From NCBI RefSeq assembly GCF_003217775.1, contig NZ_QJVJ01000007.1, positions 186,001-250,000 of the forward strand: a stretch of 64,000 nucleotides of DNA, given 5' to 3'. This document shows positions 1 to 8,483 of the stretch, one piece after another. Below the pieces are notes generated by a model. It was not told the DNA's origin and did no database searches. It saw only the letters and a program-made list of their open reading frames with translations. The position numbers were made by a program, and so were the translations under genes. How positions within the stretch are numbered: the first letter of the stretch is position 1; each line of letters begins with the position of its first letter. The DNA is from Paenibacillus flagellatus (lineage in GTDB: Bacteria > Bacillota > Bacilli > Paenibacillales > NBRC-103111).

Positions 1-2
1 AC

Positions 3-170
3 AGCTTTTACCGGGCGGATGCCGCCCGGAACTCGTCGACCGGCGGAAGCGGACTCGGGATGGCCATTGCCAAGCAAATCATCGAAGCTCATGGCGGACA
101 GATAGGGGCGGCAAGCGAAATCGGGTCCGGTACGACGATTTTTTTCCGTCTGAATAAACCCGGGAGATGA
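3..170 (+). CDS. Sensor histidine kinase, C-terminal end (partial)
   Basis: The window opens inside the ATP-binding domain of a histidine kinase; 55 residues are visible up to a TGA. The stretch STGGSGLGMAIAKQIIEAHG is the G2 box and the following helix of HATPase_c, and the last residues (GSGTTIFFRL) are the usual final strand. The kinase would autophosphorylate and pass phosphate to the response regulator encoded directly downstream; the two genes are 11 bases apart. The sensor and dimerisation domains lie outside the window, so the stimulus cannot be read. The family assignment is firm for a fragment this short because the G2 box is intact. Confidence 0.9.
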   Translation, partial: SFYRADAARNSSTGGSGLGMAIAKQIIEAHGGQIGAASEIGSGTTIFFRLNKPGR

Positions 171-181
171 GGGAGCACGGT

Positions 182-871
182 ATGCCGAAAATATTAATTA
201 TTGAGGACGAGCGGCACATCGCCGAACTGGAGCGAGACTACTTGGAGTCTTACGGGATCGAAAGCAGCATCGCGCTTACCGGAGAAGAAGGCTTGCAGAA
301 AGCGCTGTCTCACGCGTATGACCTCATTCTGCTGGATCTCATGCTTCCGGGAATCGACGGCCTCGAGCTTTGCAAAAAAATTCGGAAAGACGTCGACGTT
401 CCGATATTGATCGTTACCGCGAAACATGAGGATATCGATAAAATTCGCGGGTTTGATCGCGGCGCGGACGACTACATCGTGAAGCCGTTCAACCCTAACG
501 AGCTGGTTGCCCGCGTAAAAGCGCATATCGCCCGATATAATCGCCTTATCCAAAGGGACGGCGATCGCCATGTGATCAAAATCGGCGAGCTGACGGTAGA
601 CACTCGTTCCCGCCGCGTGTTCGTCCAAGGAGTCGAACGAACGTTGACGGCCAAAGAATATGAGCTTCTCGTCTTCCTGGTATCCAATCCCAATAGGGTG
701 TTCAGTAAAGATCATCTGTTTGAACGGATTTGGTCGGCGGATTCCGTCGGCGACAGCTCGACCATCACCGTTCACATCCGAAAAATTCGTGAAAAGATCG
801 AAGAGGATCCGTCCAACCCCCAATATATCGAGACGATTTGGGGCGTCGGGTACCGTTTCAGAAAAGAATAA
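182..871 (+). CDS. OmpR/PhoB-family response regulator
   Basis: A 229-residue DNA-binding response regulator. The receiver domain (about 1-115) has the acidic pair E8-D9, the phosphoacceptor Asp52 in LILLDLMLPG, a Thr in the IVTAK segment and the conserved Lys in DDYIVKPF. The C-terminal winged-helix domain (about 130-229) ends with the family's typical GVGYRF. I start at the ATG at 182 because GAGGGAG sits six bases upstream; an in-frame ATG at 167 overlaps the kinase stop but has no spaced ribosome binding site. It is co-transcribed with the upstream kinase. A direct-repeat site of the type such regulators bind lies just downstream at 922-938, before the next gene. Confidence 0.95.
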   Translation: MPKILIIEDERHIAELERDYLESYGIESSIALTGEEGLQKALSHAYDLILLDLMLPGIDGLELCKKIRKDVDVPILIVTAKHEDIDKIRGFDRGADDYIVKPFNPNELVARVKAHIARYNRLIQRDGDRHVIKIGELTVDTRSRRVFVQGVERTLTAKEYELLVFLVSNPNRVFSKDHLFERIWSADSVGDSSTITVHIRKIREKIEEDPSNPQYIETIWGVGYRFRKE

Positions 872-882
872 GGTTTCCATTG

Positions 883-920
883 GCCTTGGAGCGGATATTT
901 CTTAGCTCGGGGCTTTTTTT
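883..920 (+). terminator. Probable intrinsic terminator after the response regulator
   Basis: GCCTTGGAGC pairs with GCTCGGGGC (two G-U pairs, one bulged G) around a 12-base loop and is followed by seven T residues. It would end the kinase-regulator transcript and separate it from the membrane-protein gene. Confidence 0.5.
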
Positions 921-921
921 A

Positions 922-938
922 TTTAAGAATGGCTTAAG
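922..938 (+). promoter_or_regulatory. Candidate response-regulator operator, YTTAAG-N5-YTTAAG
   Basis: TTTAAG and CTTAAG are separated by five bases, giving a direct repeat with an 11-base period. That spacing is typical for OmpR/PhoB-family dimers, and the half-site matches the CTTAAG-N5-CTTAAG class known for PmrA-like regulators. It lies about 10 bases upstream of a very weak -35 region whose likely -10 is TATGAT at 971-976, so activation of the gene at 1024 is plausible. The link to the adjacent regulator is inference. Confidence 0.5.
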
Positions 939-1023
939 AAATGCAAAATAGTTTTTCAACAACTGGCCGTTATGATAAGAGCTGTCAGACCGACCATAGC
1001 CAAGTCCAAGGAGGAACCGATTC

Positions 1024-1527
1024 ATGAAAATAAAGCTTCCGATTTTGACCGTCACGTCGCACCTTTGGGTGCAGTGGATTTTGTTAGGCTCCATGCTGCT
1101 GAACACCTTTATGGTGTACCCGAATATTTTTCACGATATTCCGAACTCGCTGGAAACCGCGATGGATTTCATGAAGGTCGCAAGTCCTCACACTTATTTT
1201 CCGCCGCTGGGGTTCATCAGCTGGGTAACGGGCATTATCGCCGTTCTGTTCAGCTGGCGCCGGAAGAACGCGCGGATGTGGATCGTCTTGAGCGTACTCA
1301 TGATGTTCGCGGAAGGGGCGGCCTCGGTCATTTGGGAATGGCCGCGAAATGAAATCATGTTTATCGAAGGAGCGGCCGTGCATTCCGCGGATGTTCTGCA
1401 GCAAGCTTATAACGAATTTATTATCGTCCATTGGTTCCGCTTATTGTGCAATGCGGCCGGATCGATTTTCATCTTCATGGGATTTTTAAATGTTTTCCGT
1501 CAGAGCGAACCGAAATCAGAAGTATAA
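1024..1527 (+). CDS. Small four-helix membrane protein (DUF1772-like)
   Basis: A 167-residue integral membrane protein with four hydrophobic segments at roughly 12-31, 57-78, 82-103 and 134-157, and short polar linkers. The first and last helices carry conserved-looking Trp, His and Asn residues (HLWVQW, VHWFRLLCNAAG). The pattern resembles DUF1772/anthrone-oxygenase-like proteins, but I cannot confirm the family. AAGGAGG is spaced correctly before the ATG. It is followed 20 bases later by a cupin gene in the same direction, so the two probably form an operon. A response-regulator-type direct repeat sits upstream, so the pair may be the output of the two-component system at the window start. 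Confidence 0.75.
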   Translation: MKIKLPILTVTSHLWVQWILLGSMLLNTFMVYPNIFHDIPNSLETAMDFMKVASPHTYFPPLGFISWVTGIIAVLFSWRRKNARMWIVLSVLMMFAEGAASVIWEWPRNEIMFIEGAAVHSADVLQQAYNEFIIVHWFRLLCNAAGSIFIFMGFLNVFRQSEPKSEV

Positions 1528-1547
1528 TGCCCGAGAGGTGATGCGTC

Positions 1548-2084
1548 ATGCAGGATCTGCACCAAGCAATCGGCCAAACCTTGACCTTCGCGGACGGAAA
1601 CGCGGTTACGCTTCAACACTACGGCACGGATCGCGAAGGAGAGTATTTGCGATTGGAGCATGCGATCGTTCGCCCGGGCGCCATGAATGGACCGCATTCG
1701 CATCCGATCCTTCAAGAAACGTTTTCGATTGTCGAAGGGAACATGCGCTTCCTGATCGATGGGAAGACAATCGTTGCCGGACCCGGGGAGTCGGTCCGGA
1801 TTGAACCCGAGCAGGTTCACCAGGCATGGAAGGAGGGCGCGCCCCTATTGCGCGTCATGCACGAAGTTCGCCCGCCCGGCCTGCACTGGAGCATGTTCAA
1901 GCTATTGCACAAGCTTGAAGCCGAGGGGAAGCTGAACGCCAAAGGGATTCCGAGCAATCCGCTGTGGCTGGGGCTTCTTTGGAAAACGATGGACGGATAT
2001 ATCGAAGGGCCCCCCAGATGGATGCAGCGCATCGCTCTGGGGGGGTTGGCCAAGATCGCGGCTGCGATCGGGTACCGCATGTAA
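1548..2084 (+). CDS. Cupin-domain protein
   Basis: A 178-residue cytoplasmic protein with a single cupin barrel at about 36-105. The metal-binding set is visible: His50 and His52 in GPHSHP, Glu57, and His91 in the second motif (PGESVRIEPEQVHQAW). The segment after about 110 is helical and Trp-rich (LLWKTMDGYIEGPPRWMQ), which is longer than a minimal cupin. GAGAGGTG precedes the start. Substrate and reaction are unknown. Together with the preceding membrane protein it forms a likely two-gene unit ended by the terminator at 2117-2142. Confidence 0.8.
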   Translation: MQDLHQAIGQTLTFADGNAVTLQHYGTDREGEYLRLEHAIVRPGAMNGPHSHPILQETFSIVEGNMRFLIDGKTIVAGPGESVRIEPEQVHQAWKEGAPLLRVMHEVRPPGLHWSMFKLLHKLEAEGKLNAKGIPSNPLWLGLLWKTMDGYIEGPPRWMQRIALGGLAKIAAAIGYRM

Positions 2085-2116
2085 CGGTCTCCGGATGAAC
2101 TTACCGAAACCGCTCG

Positions 2117-2142
2117 AAAGCAGTCGATAAGACTGCTTTTTT
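2117..2142 (+). terminator. Intrinsic terminator after the cupin gene
   Basis: AAAGCAGTC and GACTGCTTT form a perfect 9-base stem with a five-base loop, followed by a run of T. It sits between the converging cupin and catalase genes. Confidence 0.85.
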
Positions 2143-2252
2143 GCGTGGGGCTGGATGGACGCGCTGCGGGCGGTGTTGCGCCGATCGGGCGGAAATGAGG
2201 TGCTCGTATCGGCGCGCCGTCTGCCCGTCGCCGCCCCGGACCGACGCCCGGC

Positions 2253-3884
2253 TCAATAGCCGTCCGTCGTCCGGCCCATCTCGTCGGCCATCTCGACGCC
2301 CTGCTGCCCGGACGGCGAGCCTATCCGCCCGTCGGCCGCCGAGGCGGCCTTCGCCAGCGACTCCGCCACCCGGCGCCCGTACTCGGGATCGGCCTCCGTG
2401 AAGTAGCCGATCATGCGGTCGCGAATGTCCGGCCGGCATACGCGCAGCGCGTCGGTCAAGTTGGCGATCAGCTCGTCGCGCTCCCAATCCTCGAAGCTGC
2501 GGTACGTCTCGCCGGCCTGCTTGAAGTCGTTCGTCCGCTCGATCCGGCTGCGGACGAGCTTCGCGTCATAGGCGGGCTCATGCTCTCGCCCGGCCGGCGT
2601 CGCCTCCCGCAGCCCGCCGATCGACGACGGCTCGTAGTTGACGTGCGGGCTTTGCCCCGGCGCGCGGTCGACGAAATACGTCATTTGCCCGTCGCGCTGG
2701 TTCGTCGCCACGCGTTTTTTCGGCGCGTTGATCGGCAGCTGCAAATAATTCGTGCCGACGCGGTACCGCTGCGTGTCCGAATACGAGAACGTCCTTCCCT
2801 GCAGCAGCTTGTCGTCGGAGAAGTCGAGCCCGTCGACGAGGACGCCGGTGCCGAACGCCGCCTGCTCCACTTCGGCGAAATAGTTTTCCGGGTTTTTGTT
2901 CAGCACCATCTTGCCGACGGGAAGGAACGGGAACTTGTCGCGGTCCCACAGCTTCGTCGGGTCGAGCGGGTCGTAATCGAGCTCGGGGTGCTCGTCGTCG
3001 CTCATGATTTGGACGAACAGCTCCCATTCCGGATAGTCGCCGCGCTCGATCGCCTCGTACAAGTCCTGGGTCGCATGGCTGTAGTTTTTGCCTTGGATTT
3101 GCTCGGCTTCCCGCTTGGTCAAGTTTTTGATCGGGACGCGGACCGGCTCCCAATGGTACTTCACGAGGACGGCCTGACCTTCCGCATTGACCCATTTGTA
3201 CGTGTTGACGCCGGAGCCCTGCATTTGCCGGTAGTTGGCGGGAATCCCCCACGGGGAGAACAGAAACGTAATCATGTGCGTCGCTTCCGGCGAATTGGAG
3301 ACGAAGTCGAACATCCGCTCCGGATCGGACAGGCCGGTTACCGGATCGGGCCGGAACGCATGCACCATGTCGGGAAACTTTAGCGGATCGCGAATGAAAA
3401 AGATTTTCAGGTTGTTGCCGACGAGGTCCCAGTTGCCGTCCTCGGTGTAAAACTTCACCGCGAAGCCGCGCGGGTCGCGCAGCGTCTCCGGCGAATGGCC
3501 GCCGTGAACGACGGTCGAGAACCGGACGAACACCGGCGTCCGTTTGCCGGCTTCCTGGAACAGCTTCGCCCGGGTGTACCGGGATACCGGCTCGTCGCCG
3601 ACTTTGCCGTACGCCTCGAAGTAGCCGTGGGCGCCGGCGCCGCGCGCGTGGACGACCCGCTCGGGGATGCGCTCCCGGTCGAAGTGCGATATTTTCTCGA
3701 GAAAATGGTAGTTTTCCAGCGTCGAAGGTCCGCGGCTCCCGACCGTCCGTATGTTTTGGTTGTCGGAGATGGGGTGGCCTTGGCGGTTCGTGAGCGTCAT
3801 GTCGTTCTCACCGGTGCCGAGGCGCGAGTCCGCCGGGCCGCCGGTTCCCGAAACGTGCGTGCCGTGCGTCTGATCCGAATTCAT
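2253..3884 (-). CDS. Haem catalase, small-subunit type
   Basis: A 543-residue catalase that splits hydrogen peroxide in the cytoplasm. The catalytic His79 lies in [16 protein letters not shown], the active-site Asn in VGNNLKIFF (about 157), and the proximal haem-ligand Tyr368 in [12 protein letters not shown]. Length and the polar N-terminal extension (about 30 residues) resemble Bacillus KatX/KatB-type vegetative or spore catalases. The start chosen at 3884 has AAGGAGG nine bases upstream; a longer in-frame start exists but has no ribosome binding site. The C-terminal 40 residues are rich in Gly, Ser and Glu. A LysR-type regulator gene lies 81 bases upstream on the same strand and may control it or share its transcript. 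Confidence 0.97.
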   Translation of the reverse strand: MNSDQTHGTHVSGTGGPADSRLGTGENDMTLTNRQGHPISDNQNIRTVGSRGPSTLENYHFLEKISHFDRERIPERVVHARGAGAHGYFEAYGKVGDEPVSRYTRAKLFQEAGKRTPVFVRFSTVVHGGHSPETLRDPRGFAVKFYTEDGNWDLVGNNLKIFFIRDPLKFPDMVHAFRPDPVTGLSDPERMFDFVSNSPEATHMITFLFSPWGIPANYRQMQGSGVNTYKWVNAEGQAVLVKYHWEPVRVPIKNLTKREAEQIQGKNYSHATQDLYEAIERGDYPEWELFVQIMSDDEHPELDYDPLDPTKLWDRDKFPFLPVGKMVLNKNPENYFAEVEQAAFGTGVLVDGLDFSDDKLLQGRTFSYSDTQRYRVGTNYLQLPINAPKKRVATNQRDGQMTYFVDRAPGQSPHVNYEPSSIGGLREATPAGREHEPAYDAKLVRSRIERTNDFKQAGETYRSFEDWERDELIANLTDALRVCRPDIRDRMIGYFTEADPEYGRRVAESLAKAASAADGRIGSPSGQQGVEMADEMGRTTDGY

Positions 3885-3909
3885 GAAAGTGAGCCTCCTT
3901 GGGGCGATG

Positions 3910-3929
3910 AAATGGCAATAGCACCATTT
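3910..3929 (-). promoter_or_regulatory. Inverted repeat upstream of catalase
   Basis: AAATGG and CCATTT flank eight bases, 26 bases upstream of the catalase start and just before its ribosome binding site. It could be an operator or a leader hairpin. No PerR-box consensus is present, so control by PerR is not supported from this site. Confidence 0.35.
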
Positions 3930-3965
3930 TTTGCCGAGAGGAGCCGGATTATGCACGTGAGCCGG

Positions 3966-4844
3966 TCAAGGCAGCAGCTCCAGCAGCCGCTGGGCCGCTG
4001 CGGAGAGCGGGACGTCGCGAAGCGTGACGAGGCCGACGCTTCGCGGCGGCAAGGGGGGATCGAGCGGCAGCTCGGCCAGTGTGCCGTCGGCGAGCTCCGG
4101 CGCGACGAACTCGCGGATGACGCAGGCGGCGCCGAGGCCGATGCGCGCGAATTGGACGAGCAGCTCGATGCTGCCGAGCTCGATCTCCGGCCGGATGCGG
4201 ACGCCTTGGCGTTCGGCGAACGCGTCGACGTAACGGCGAATGCTGCTTCCGCGCTCCAGCAGCAGCAGCGGCAGTCCGGCCAGCTCGTCCCATGACCGGG
4301 CCCGGCCCGCCTCGTCGGCGCGGCTCCCCCCGACGACGAAGCAGTCGTGCAGCGTCAGGCTTTCGCGGATGCGCAGCTGGCGGTCGTCGAGCGGCAGGTT
4401 GACGATGCCGAAGTCGATCCGCCCTTCTTTGAGGAGTGCGATCGTCTCTCGCGTCGTCCGGTTCGTCACCTGGATTTTCACGTCCGGATAGCGCCGATGG
4501 AACGATTCGAGATGCGGCAGCAAGTAGTAGCGGCACAGCGTGTCACCCGCGCCGATCTTCACTTCGCCCGCCATCAGGTTGCGCATTTCGGCGATTTTTT
4601 TCTCCCCGTTCTCGAGGAAGTGGTGCGCCTGGGAGACGAACTTCAGCAGCGTCTCGCCTTCGGCCGTAAGCTTCACGCCCCGCGGCGTGCGGAAAAACAG
4701 CGGACCGCCGAGACGCTCCTCCAGCCGTTTGATCGCGTGGCTGACCGCAGGCTGCGTAACGAACATATTGTCCGCCGCCTTGGAAAAGCTGCCCGTCTGC
4801 GCGACCTCGTAAAAGGCGCGATACCATTCCATATTTTCGATCAC
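3966..4844 (-). CDS. LysR-family transcriptional regulator
   Basis: A 292-residue LysR regulator. The winged helix-turn-helix fills about 1-60 (FYEVAQTGSFSKAADNMFVT, then QPAVSHAIKRLEERLG), followed by the linker helix and a two-lobed substrate-binding domain from about 90 (GEVKIGAGDTLCRYYLLPHL). It is divergent from the purA paralogue across a 114-base AT-rich spacer, the classical arrangement for a LysR regulator and its target, and it also lies immediately upstream of the catalase. Either neighbour could be the target. The inducer cannot be read. Confidence 0.93.
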   Translation of the reverse strand: MIENMEWYRAFYEVAQTGSFSKAADNMFVTQPAVSHAIKRLEERLGGPLFFRTPRGVKLTAEGETLLKFVSQAHHFLENGEKKIAEMRNLMAGEVKIGAGDTLCRYYLLPHLESFHRRYPDVKIQVTNRTTRETIALLKEGRIDFGIVNLPLDDRQLRIRESLTLHDCFVVGGSRADEAGRARSWDELAGLPLLLLERGSSIRRYVDAFAERQGVRIRPEIELGSIELLVQFARIGLGAACVIREFVAPELADGTLAELPLDPPLPPRSVGLVTLRDVPLSAAAQRLLELLP

Positions 4845-4897
4845 GATATCAATTCCTTTTATAGCTGAGATTAGTTATTGTCATTTTATTTATAACG

Positions 4898-4919
4898 ATA
4901 CCGCCATTATAATCGGTAT
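4898..4919 (+). promoter_or_regulatory. purA promoter: TATAAT inside a perfect inverted repeat
   Basis: ATACCG and CGGTAT flank ten bases, and TATAAT (4908-4913) lies inside the palindrome. A protein bound here would cover the -10 of the purA paralogue. A second A/T-rich imperfect repeat with TTAT and ATAA half-sites occurs at about 4875-4896. The flanking LysR regulator is the obvious candidate ligand, but this is inference. Confidence 0.5.
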
Positions 4920-4958
4920 TGCAAGACGAACACAACGTCGAAAAGGAGCGGATCATCG

Positions 4959-6239
4959 ATGCCGGTTACGGCGATAGTCGGAGCGAATTGGGGAGACGAG
5001 GGCAAAGGGAAAATAACGGACGCCTTAGCGGGGCGGTCGGAGGTCGTCGTTCGTTTTCAGGGAGGAAGCAACGCGGGGCATACGATCATAAACGAATACG
5101 GCAAATTCGCGCTGCATTTGCTGCCGTCGGGCGTGTGCCGGCCGGGGACGGTCAATGTGATCGGGCCGGGCGTGGCGTTTCACGCCGGAGACTTTTTCGC
5201 GGAGCTGGACGAATTGGCGCAGAGAGGCGTCCCGACGCCGGAGGTGAAGCTGTCCGAGCGGGCGCAGCTCGTTTTGCCGTACCATCGGCTGTTCGACGGG
5301 CTGGAGGAGGAGCGGCTCGGGGCGAGGCAGTTCGGGTCGACGAAAAAAGGGATCGCGCCGTTTTACTCGGACAAATACTTGAAGCTCGGCGTGCAGGTCG
5401 CCGATTTGTTCGACTGCAACCGGCTGCTCGATCGGCTGCAAGCGGGCGTCGAAGCGAAAAACGTGCTGCTTCGCCACTTGTACGGCAAGCCGGAAATCGA
5501 CGCCTCGGCGATCGCGGAGGAGCTGCTTCGCGACGCGGAGCGGCTCGAGCCGTACGTATGCGACACGACGGAGCTGCTGCAGGAGGCGTGGCGGAACGGC
5601 CGGCGCATTCTCGTCGAAGGCCAGCTCGGCGCGCTGCGCGATCCGGACCACGGCATCTACCCGTACTCGACGTCGTCGTCGACGCTGGCCGGCTTCGCGA
5701 CGGTCGGTGCCGGCTTGCCGCCGTACGCGATTGATCGCGTCATCGCGGTGACGAAGGCGTACTCGAGCTGCGTCGGCGCCGGTCCGTTCGTCAGCGAGCT
5801 GCATGGCGACGAAGCCGAGGAGCTGCGCAAGCGCGGCGGCGACGCCGGCGAATACGGCGCGACGACGGGACGGCCGCGGCGCGTCGGCTGGTTCGATGCG
5901 GTAGCGACGCGCTACGGGGCGATGGTGCAGGGCGCGACCGAAATCGCGCTGACGAACCTCGACGTGCTCGGCTATCTCGACCGCATCCCGGTTTGCGTCG
6001 CGTACCGGACGGCCGACGGCGAGGTATCCGGCCGCTTCCCGGCGGGAGCGCGTCTGGAGACGGCGCAGCCGGTGCTCGAGACGATGCCGGGATGGAAAAC
6101 CGAAATTTCCGACGTGCGCTCGTTCGACGACCTTCCGGCCGAGGCGCAGTCGTATGTGCGGCGGCTGGAGGAGCTCATCGGCGTGCCGATCCGGCAAGTA
6201 TCCGTCGGCCCGCGCCGGGAGCAGCTGTTCGAGCGATGA
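4959..6239 (+). CDS. purA: Adenylosuccinate synthase paralogue (PurA family)
   Basis: A 426-residue cytoplasmic enzyme of the PurA family, which makes adenylosuccinate from IMP, aspartate and GTP. The phosphate loop WGDEGKGK with Asp13 and the GSNAGHT segment with His41 are intact, as are STKKGI, EYGATTGRPRRVGWFD and the C-terminal VSVGP. Several normally invariant stretches differ: GQLGALRDPDHGIYPYSTSS replaces the usual GAQG...LDIDHGTYPFVTSS, and VGAGPFVSEL replaces VGDGPFPTEL. It also stands outside any purine operon, next to a LysR regulator, so it may be an accessory or specialised paralogue. AAAGGAG precedes the start with ten-base spacing. The HAD gene follows 38 bases after its stop. 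Confidence 0.85.
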   Translation: MPVTAIVGANWGDEGKGKITDALAGRSEVVVRFQGGSNAGHTIINEYGKFALHLLPSGVCRPGTVNVIGPGVAFHAGDFFAELDELAQRGVPTPEVKLSERAQLVLPYHRLFDGLEEERLGARQFGSTKKGIAPFYSDKYLKLGVQVADLFDCNRLLDRLQAGVEAKNVLLRHLYGKPEIDASAIAEELLRDAERLEPYVCDTTELLQEAWRNGRRILVEGQLGALRDPDHGIYPYSTSSSTLAGFATVGAGLPPYAIDRVIAVTKAYSSCVGAGPFVSELHGDEAEELRKRGGDAGEYGATTGRPRRVGWFDAVATRYGAMVQGATEIALTNLDVLGYLDRIPVCVAYRTADGEVSGRFPAGARLETAQPVLETMPGWKTEISDVRSFDDLPAEAQSYVRRLEELIGVPIRQVSVGPRREQLFER

Positions 6240-6277
6240 AGGCGGCCGCGATGGAGCGGGGCGGGAAGGAGGACGGC

Positions 6278-6985
6278 GTGCGGCGAACGAGCTGCGCGCT
6301 GTTCGACTTGGACGAGACGCTGTTCGATCACGCCTATTCGTGCAGGCAGGGCATCGAGGCGATGAAGGAGCGGTACCCGGCGCTGCGGCGATTGCCGACG
6401 GAGGAGCTGGAGGCGATCTTTTGGCGGCATCTGAACGGGCGGTACGGGGACGTTCTGCAAGGGCGCGTCGGCATGGCGCAAAGCCGCCTCGAACGGATCG
6501 CCCTTCTGTTCGAGGCTTGCGGCGTCCGGGCGAGCCGGGAGCGGACGGAGGAGGCGGCCGCCCTCTACGTGAAGGCGTACGAGCGCTCGGCGCGGGCGAT
6601 TCCCGGAGCGGCGAAGCTGCTGGCGGAGCTGAGGCGTGCCGGCTGGCGCGCGGCGGTCGTCACGAACGGCTTTGCGGCCGTGCAGGCGGCGAAGCTGGAG
6701 CGGATCGGCCTCGCCGGAGCGATCGACGCGCTGGTCGCCTCCGAGCAAGCCGGAGCCGCCAAGCCGGACCGGCGCATCTTCGAGGCGGCGCTTGCGCGCT
6801 GCGGCGCACGGGCGGACGAAGCCGTCATGATCGGCGACCTGTGGGAGACGGACATCGTCGGCGCGGCCGGTGCGGGCATCCGCCGCCGCATTTGGCTCAA
6901 CCGGCGAGGCGATCCGGTGCCCGATCCGGCGCTGGCCGAGACGGTGCGCGAGCCGTTGGAGGTACTGCGGCTGCTGCTGTCGTGA
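6278..6985 (+). CDS. HAD-superfamily hydrolase
   Basis: A 235-residue HAD hydrolase, probably a phosphatase. Motif I is DLDET with Asp10 and Asp12, motif II is TNGF, motif III is the Lys in AAKPDRRIFEAAL and motif IV is GDLWETD. A helical cap lies between motifs I and II, as in YjjG-like nucleotidases and related phosphatases. I prefer the GTG at 6278, which has GGAAGGAGG five bases upstream and brings motif I to the usual position; an ATG at 6236 overlapping the purA stop is the alternative. Position directly after the PurA-family gene suggests a nucleotide substrate, which is inference. Confidence 0.88.
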   Translation: MRRTSCALFDLDETLFDHAYSCRQGIEAMKERYPALRRLPTEELEAIFWRHLNGRYGDVLQGRVGMAQSRLERIALLFEACGVRASRERTEEAAALYVKAYERSARAIPGAAKLLAELRRAGWRAAVVTNGFAAVQAAKLERIGLAGAIDALVASEQAGAAKPDRRIFEAALARCGARADEAVMIGDLWETDIVGAAGAGIRRRIWLNRRGDPVPDPALAETVREPLEVLRLLLS

Positions 6986-7157
6986 AACGGCCGAGGGGCA
7001 ACGGCGCGGTTGATTCGGACGACTCGGTCCGTTACAAATCCTTCTAATTTCTGATTCGCCGCTCGTGCTGCTTGTTTAACTTGGTAACTCCTCGGCACGA
7101 GCAGATTTTAAGACCGGCATTCCCCTTTGCTGCATCGCGCACTCGGTTCCTGCGCGG

Positions 7158-7193
7158 AAAGAGCCGCCCCACAAGGTAGGGCGGCTCTTTTAC
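7158..7193. terminator. Strong bidirectional terminator
   Basis: AAAGAGCCGCCC and GGGCGGCTCTTT form a perfect 12-base stem with a nine-base loop, flanked by A and T runs. It ends the purA-HAD transcript. The rest of the 373-base gap (6986-7358) shows no convincing gene; a small reverse frame at 7044-7250 has no ribosome binding site or recognisable sequence. Confidence 0.85.
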
Positions 7194-7358
7194 TAGGCTG
7201 TACGAGCTTATGGGTCTAACTATACCCCGCCCGGTGCCGAATAAAAACAAAAGGTCAGATTTTTTAGCGGTTATCTTCGTCGAGTATGCCGTACCAATAT
7301 TAGGATGCGGGTGATAAAATGTTGAATTAACTGATTTTAAAAGTGAGCAGGTGATGGA

Positions 7359-8207
7359 ATGTTCGGTATAGCGATTGTACTGGTGCTTGGTTCAGGCTTC
7401 CTCCATTCGATATGGAACCTGTATACAAAGAAAAGTCTTAATAAAAATGTTTTCCTTTGGTTTTGTCAGCTTGTCGCCATCATCCTATATTTACCTTGGA
7501 CGATCTTTGAATGGGACAGCAGTCAACTGGCTGGAACAGGCTTACTGGTAGTCGCTGCATCCATGATCCTGCACGGACTGTATGTTATACTACTCGCGGC
7601 GACGTACACCGTGGGAGACCTGTCGCAGGTTTATCCCATTATGAGGGGCACAAGCCCATTATTAGTACCCTTGCTCGGAGTGACTTTACTTGGTGAGCAA
7701 TTAACTGCCGGGGGATGGTGCGGCGTTATTTCGATTGTTCTAGGAATTGCTTTGGTGAGTAATATAAAGTTCAAACGCAATGAACCGTCATCATCAAAAG
7801 CACCTCTCTTGGCATTAGCGGTGGGAACATGTATTGCTGGCTACATCGTCGTGGATAAAGTCGCCCTAAATTATGTATCGGCAGTTGTATTAAACGAAGC
7901 GACTAACATTGGAAACCTATTGGCCCTTTCATGGGCGACATTTACTTCGGGCGGAATACGCAACGAACTAAAAGCAAACTGGAAAATCATGCTGCTCGGC
8001 GGAATTATCGCACCGGGAGGGTACTTGCTCTTTTTATTCGCCCTGTCGTTCGCACCAGTAGCACAACTTGCTCCAATGAGGGAGATAGGGACTGTCTTCG
8101 GAACGGTGATGGGCATCTTCATTCTTCGAGAAAAACAAGGAACAAGGCGCATACTCACCTCCTTTTTAATTACCGTTGGAGTCATTATTCTTGGTATTTG
8201 GGGGTAG
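7359..8207 (+). CDS. DMT-superfamily (EamA) transporter
   Basis: A 282-residue membrane protein with about ten predicted helices arranged as two EamA halves (about 1-135 and 145-282). The second half has the typical end pattern of hydrophobic helices with GTVMGIFILREKQG. Such proteins export or import small metabolites; substrate is not predictable. The gene is clearly less GC-rich than its neighbours, with many A- or T-ending codons and frequent isoleucine and AAA lysine, consistent with acquisition by transfer or a different expression class. Start ATG follows GAGCAGGTG. It stands alone between two terminators. Confidence 0.88.
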   Translation: MFGIAIVLVLGSGFLHSIWNLYTKKSLNKNVFLWFCQLVAIILYLPWTIFEWDSSQLAGTGLLVVAASMILHGLYVILLAATYTVGDLSQVYPIMRGTSPLLVPLLGVTLLGEQLTAGGWCGVISIVLGIALVSNIKFKRNEPSSSKAPLLALAVGTCIAGYIVVDKVALNYVSAVVLNEATNIGNLLALSWATFTSGGIRNELKANWKIMLLGGIIAPGGYLLFLFALSFAPVAQLAPMREIGTVFGTVMGIFILREKQGTRRILTSFLITVGVIILGIWG

Positions 8208-8347
8208 TTTAAGCAAACATTATTCCTTCGGACACGTGCATGCTTGTTATCGCTGTCAACGTCACAGGTGGATTCGGTCGGTGGCAGGTTTGCTTATAGT
8301 GTCAGCGGTACGAAGCCCGGTCCGTTCCTTCAAAATTCCATTCTTCG

Positions 8348-8387
8348 TTAAAAACAAAGAAACCCGTCGTCCCGGAAGGACGAGGGC
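8348..8387 (-). terminator. Terminator on the minus strand after the YhcH-family gene
   Basis: CCCGTCGTCC pairs with GGACGAGGG with one bulge; read on the minus strand it is followed by a T-rich run. No gene is evident in the rest of 8208-8483. Confidence 0.6.
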
Positions 8388-8483
8388 TTCACCAAGCTTC
8401 GGGCACCCGGCCTTCAGGTGCTCGTTGTTTTGCATTCGTCTTTTTTGTCCGGCCCATCCCCACCGGCACGAACCGTCTTATCG

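Noticed and set aside
4959-6239. PurZ (phage-type aminoadenylosuccinate synthase) for the PurA paralogue
   Set aside because: The Asp13 of the WGDEGKGK loop, which PurZ lacks, is present, and no phage genes are around.
7044-7250. Small minus-strand frame of 68 codons
   Set aside because: It runs through the terminator hairpin at 7158-7193 and has no ribosome binding site or recognisable sequence.
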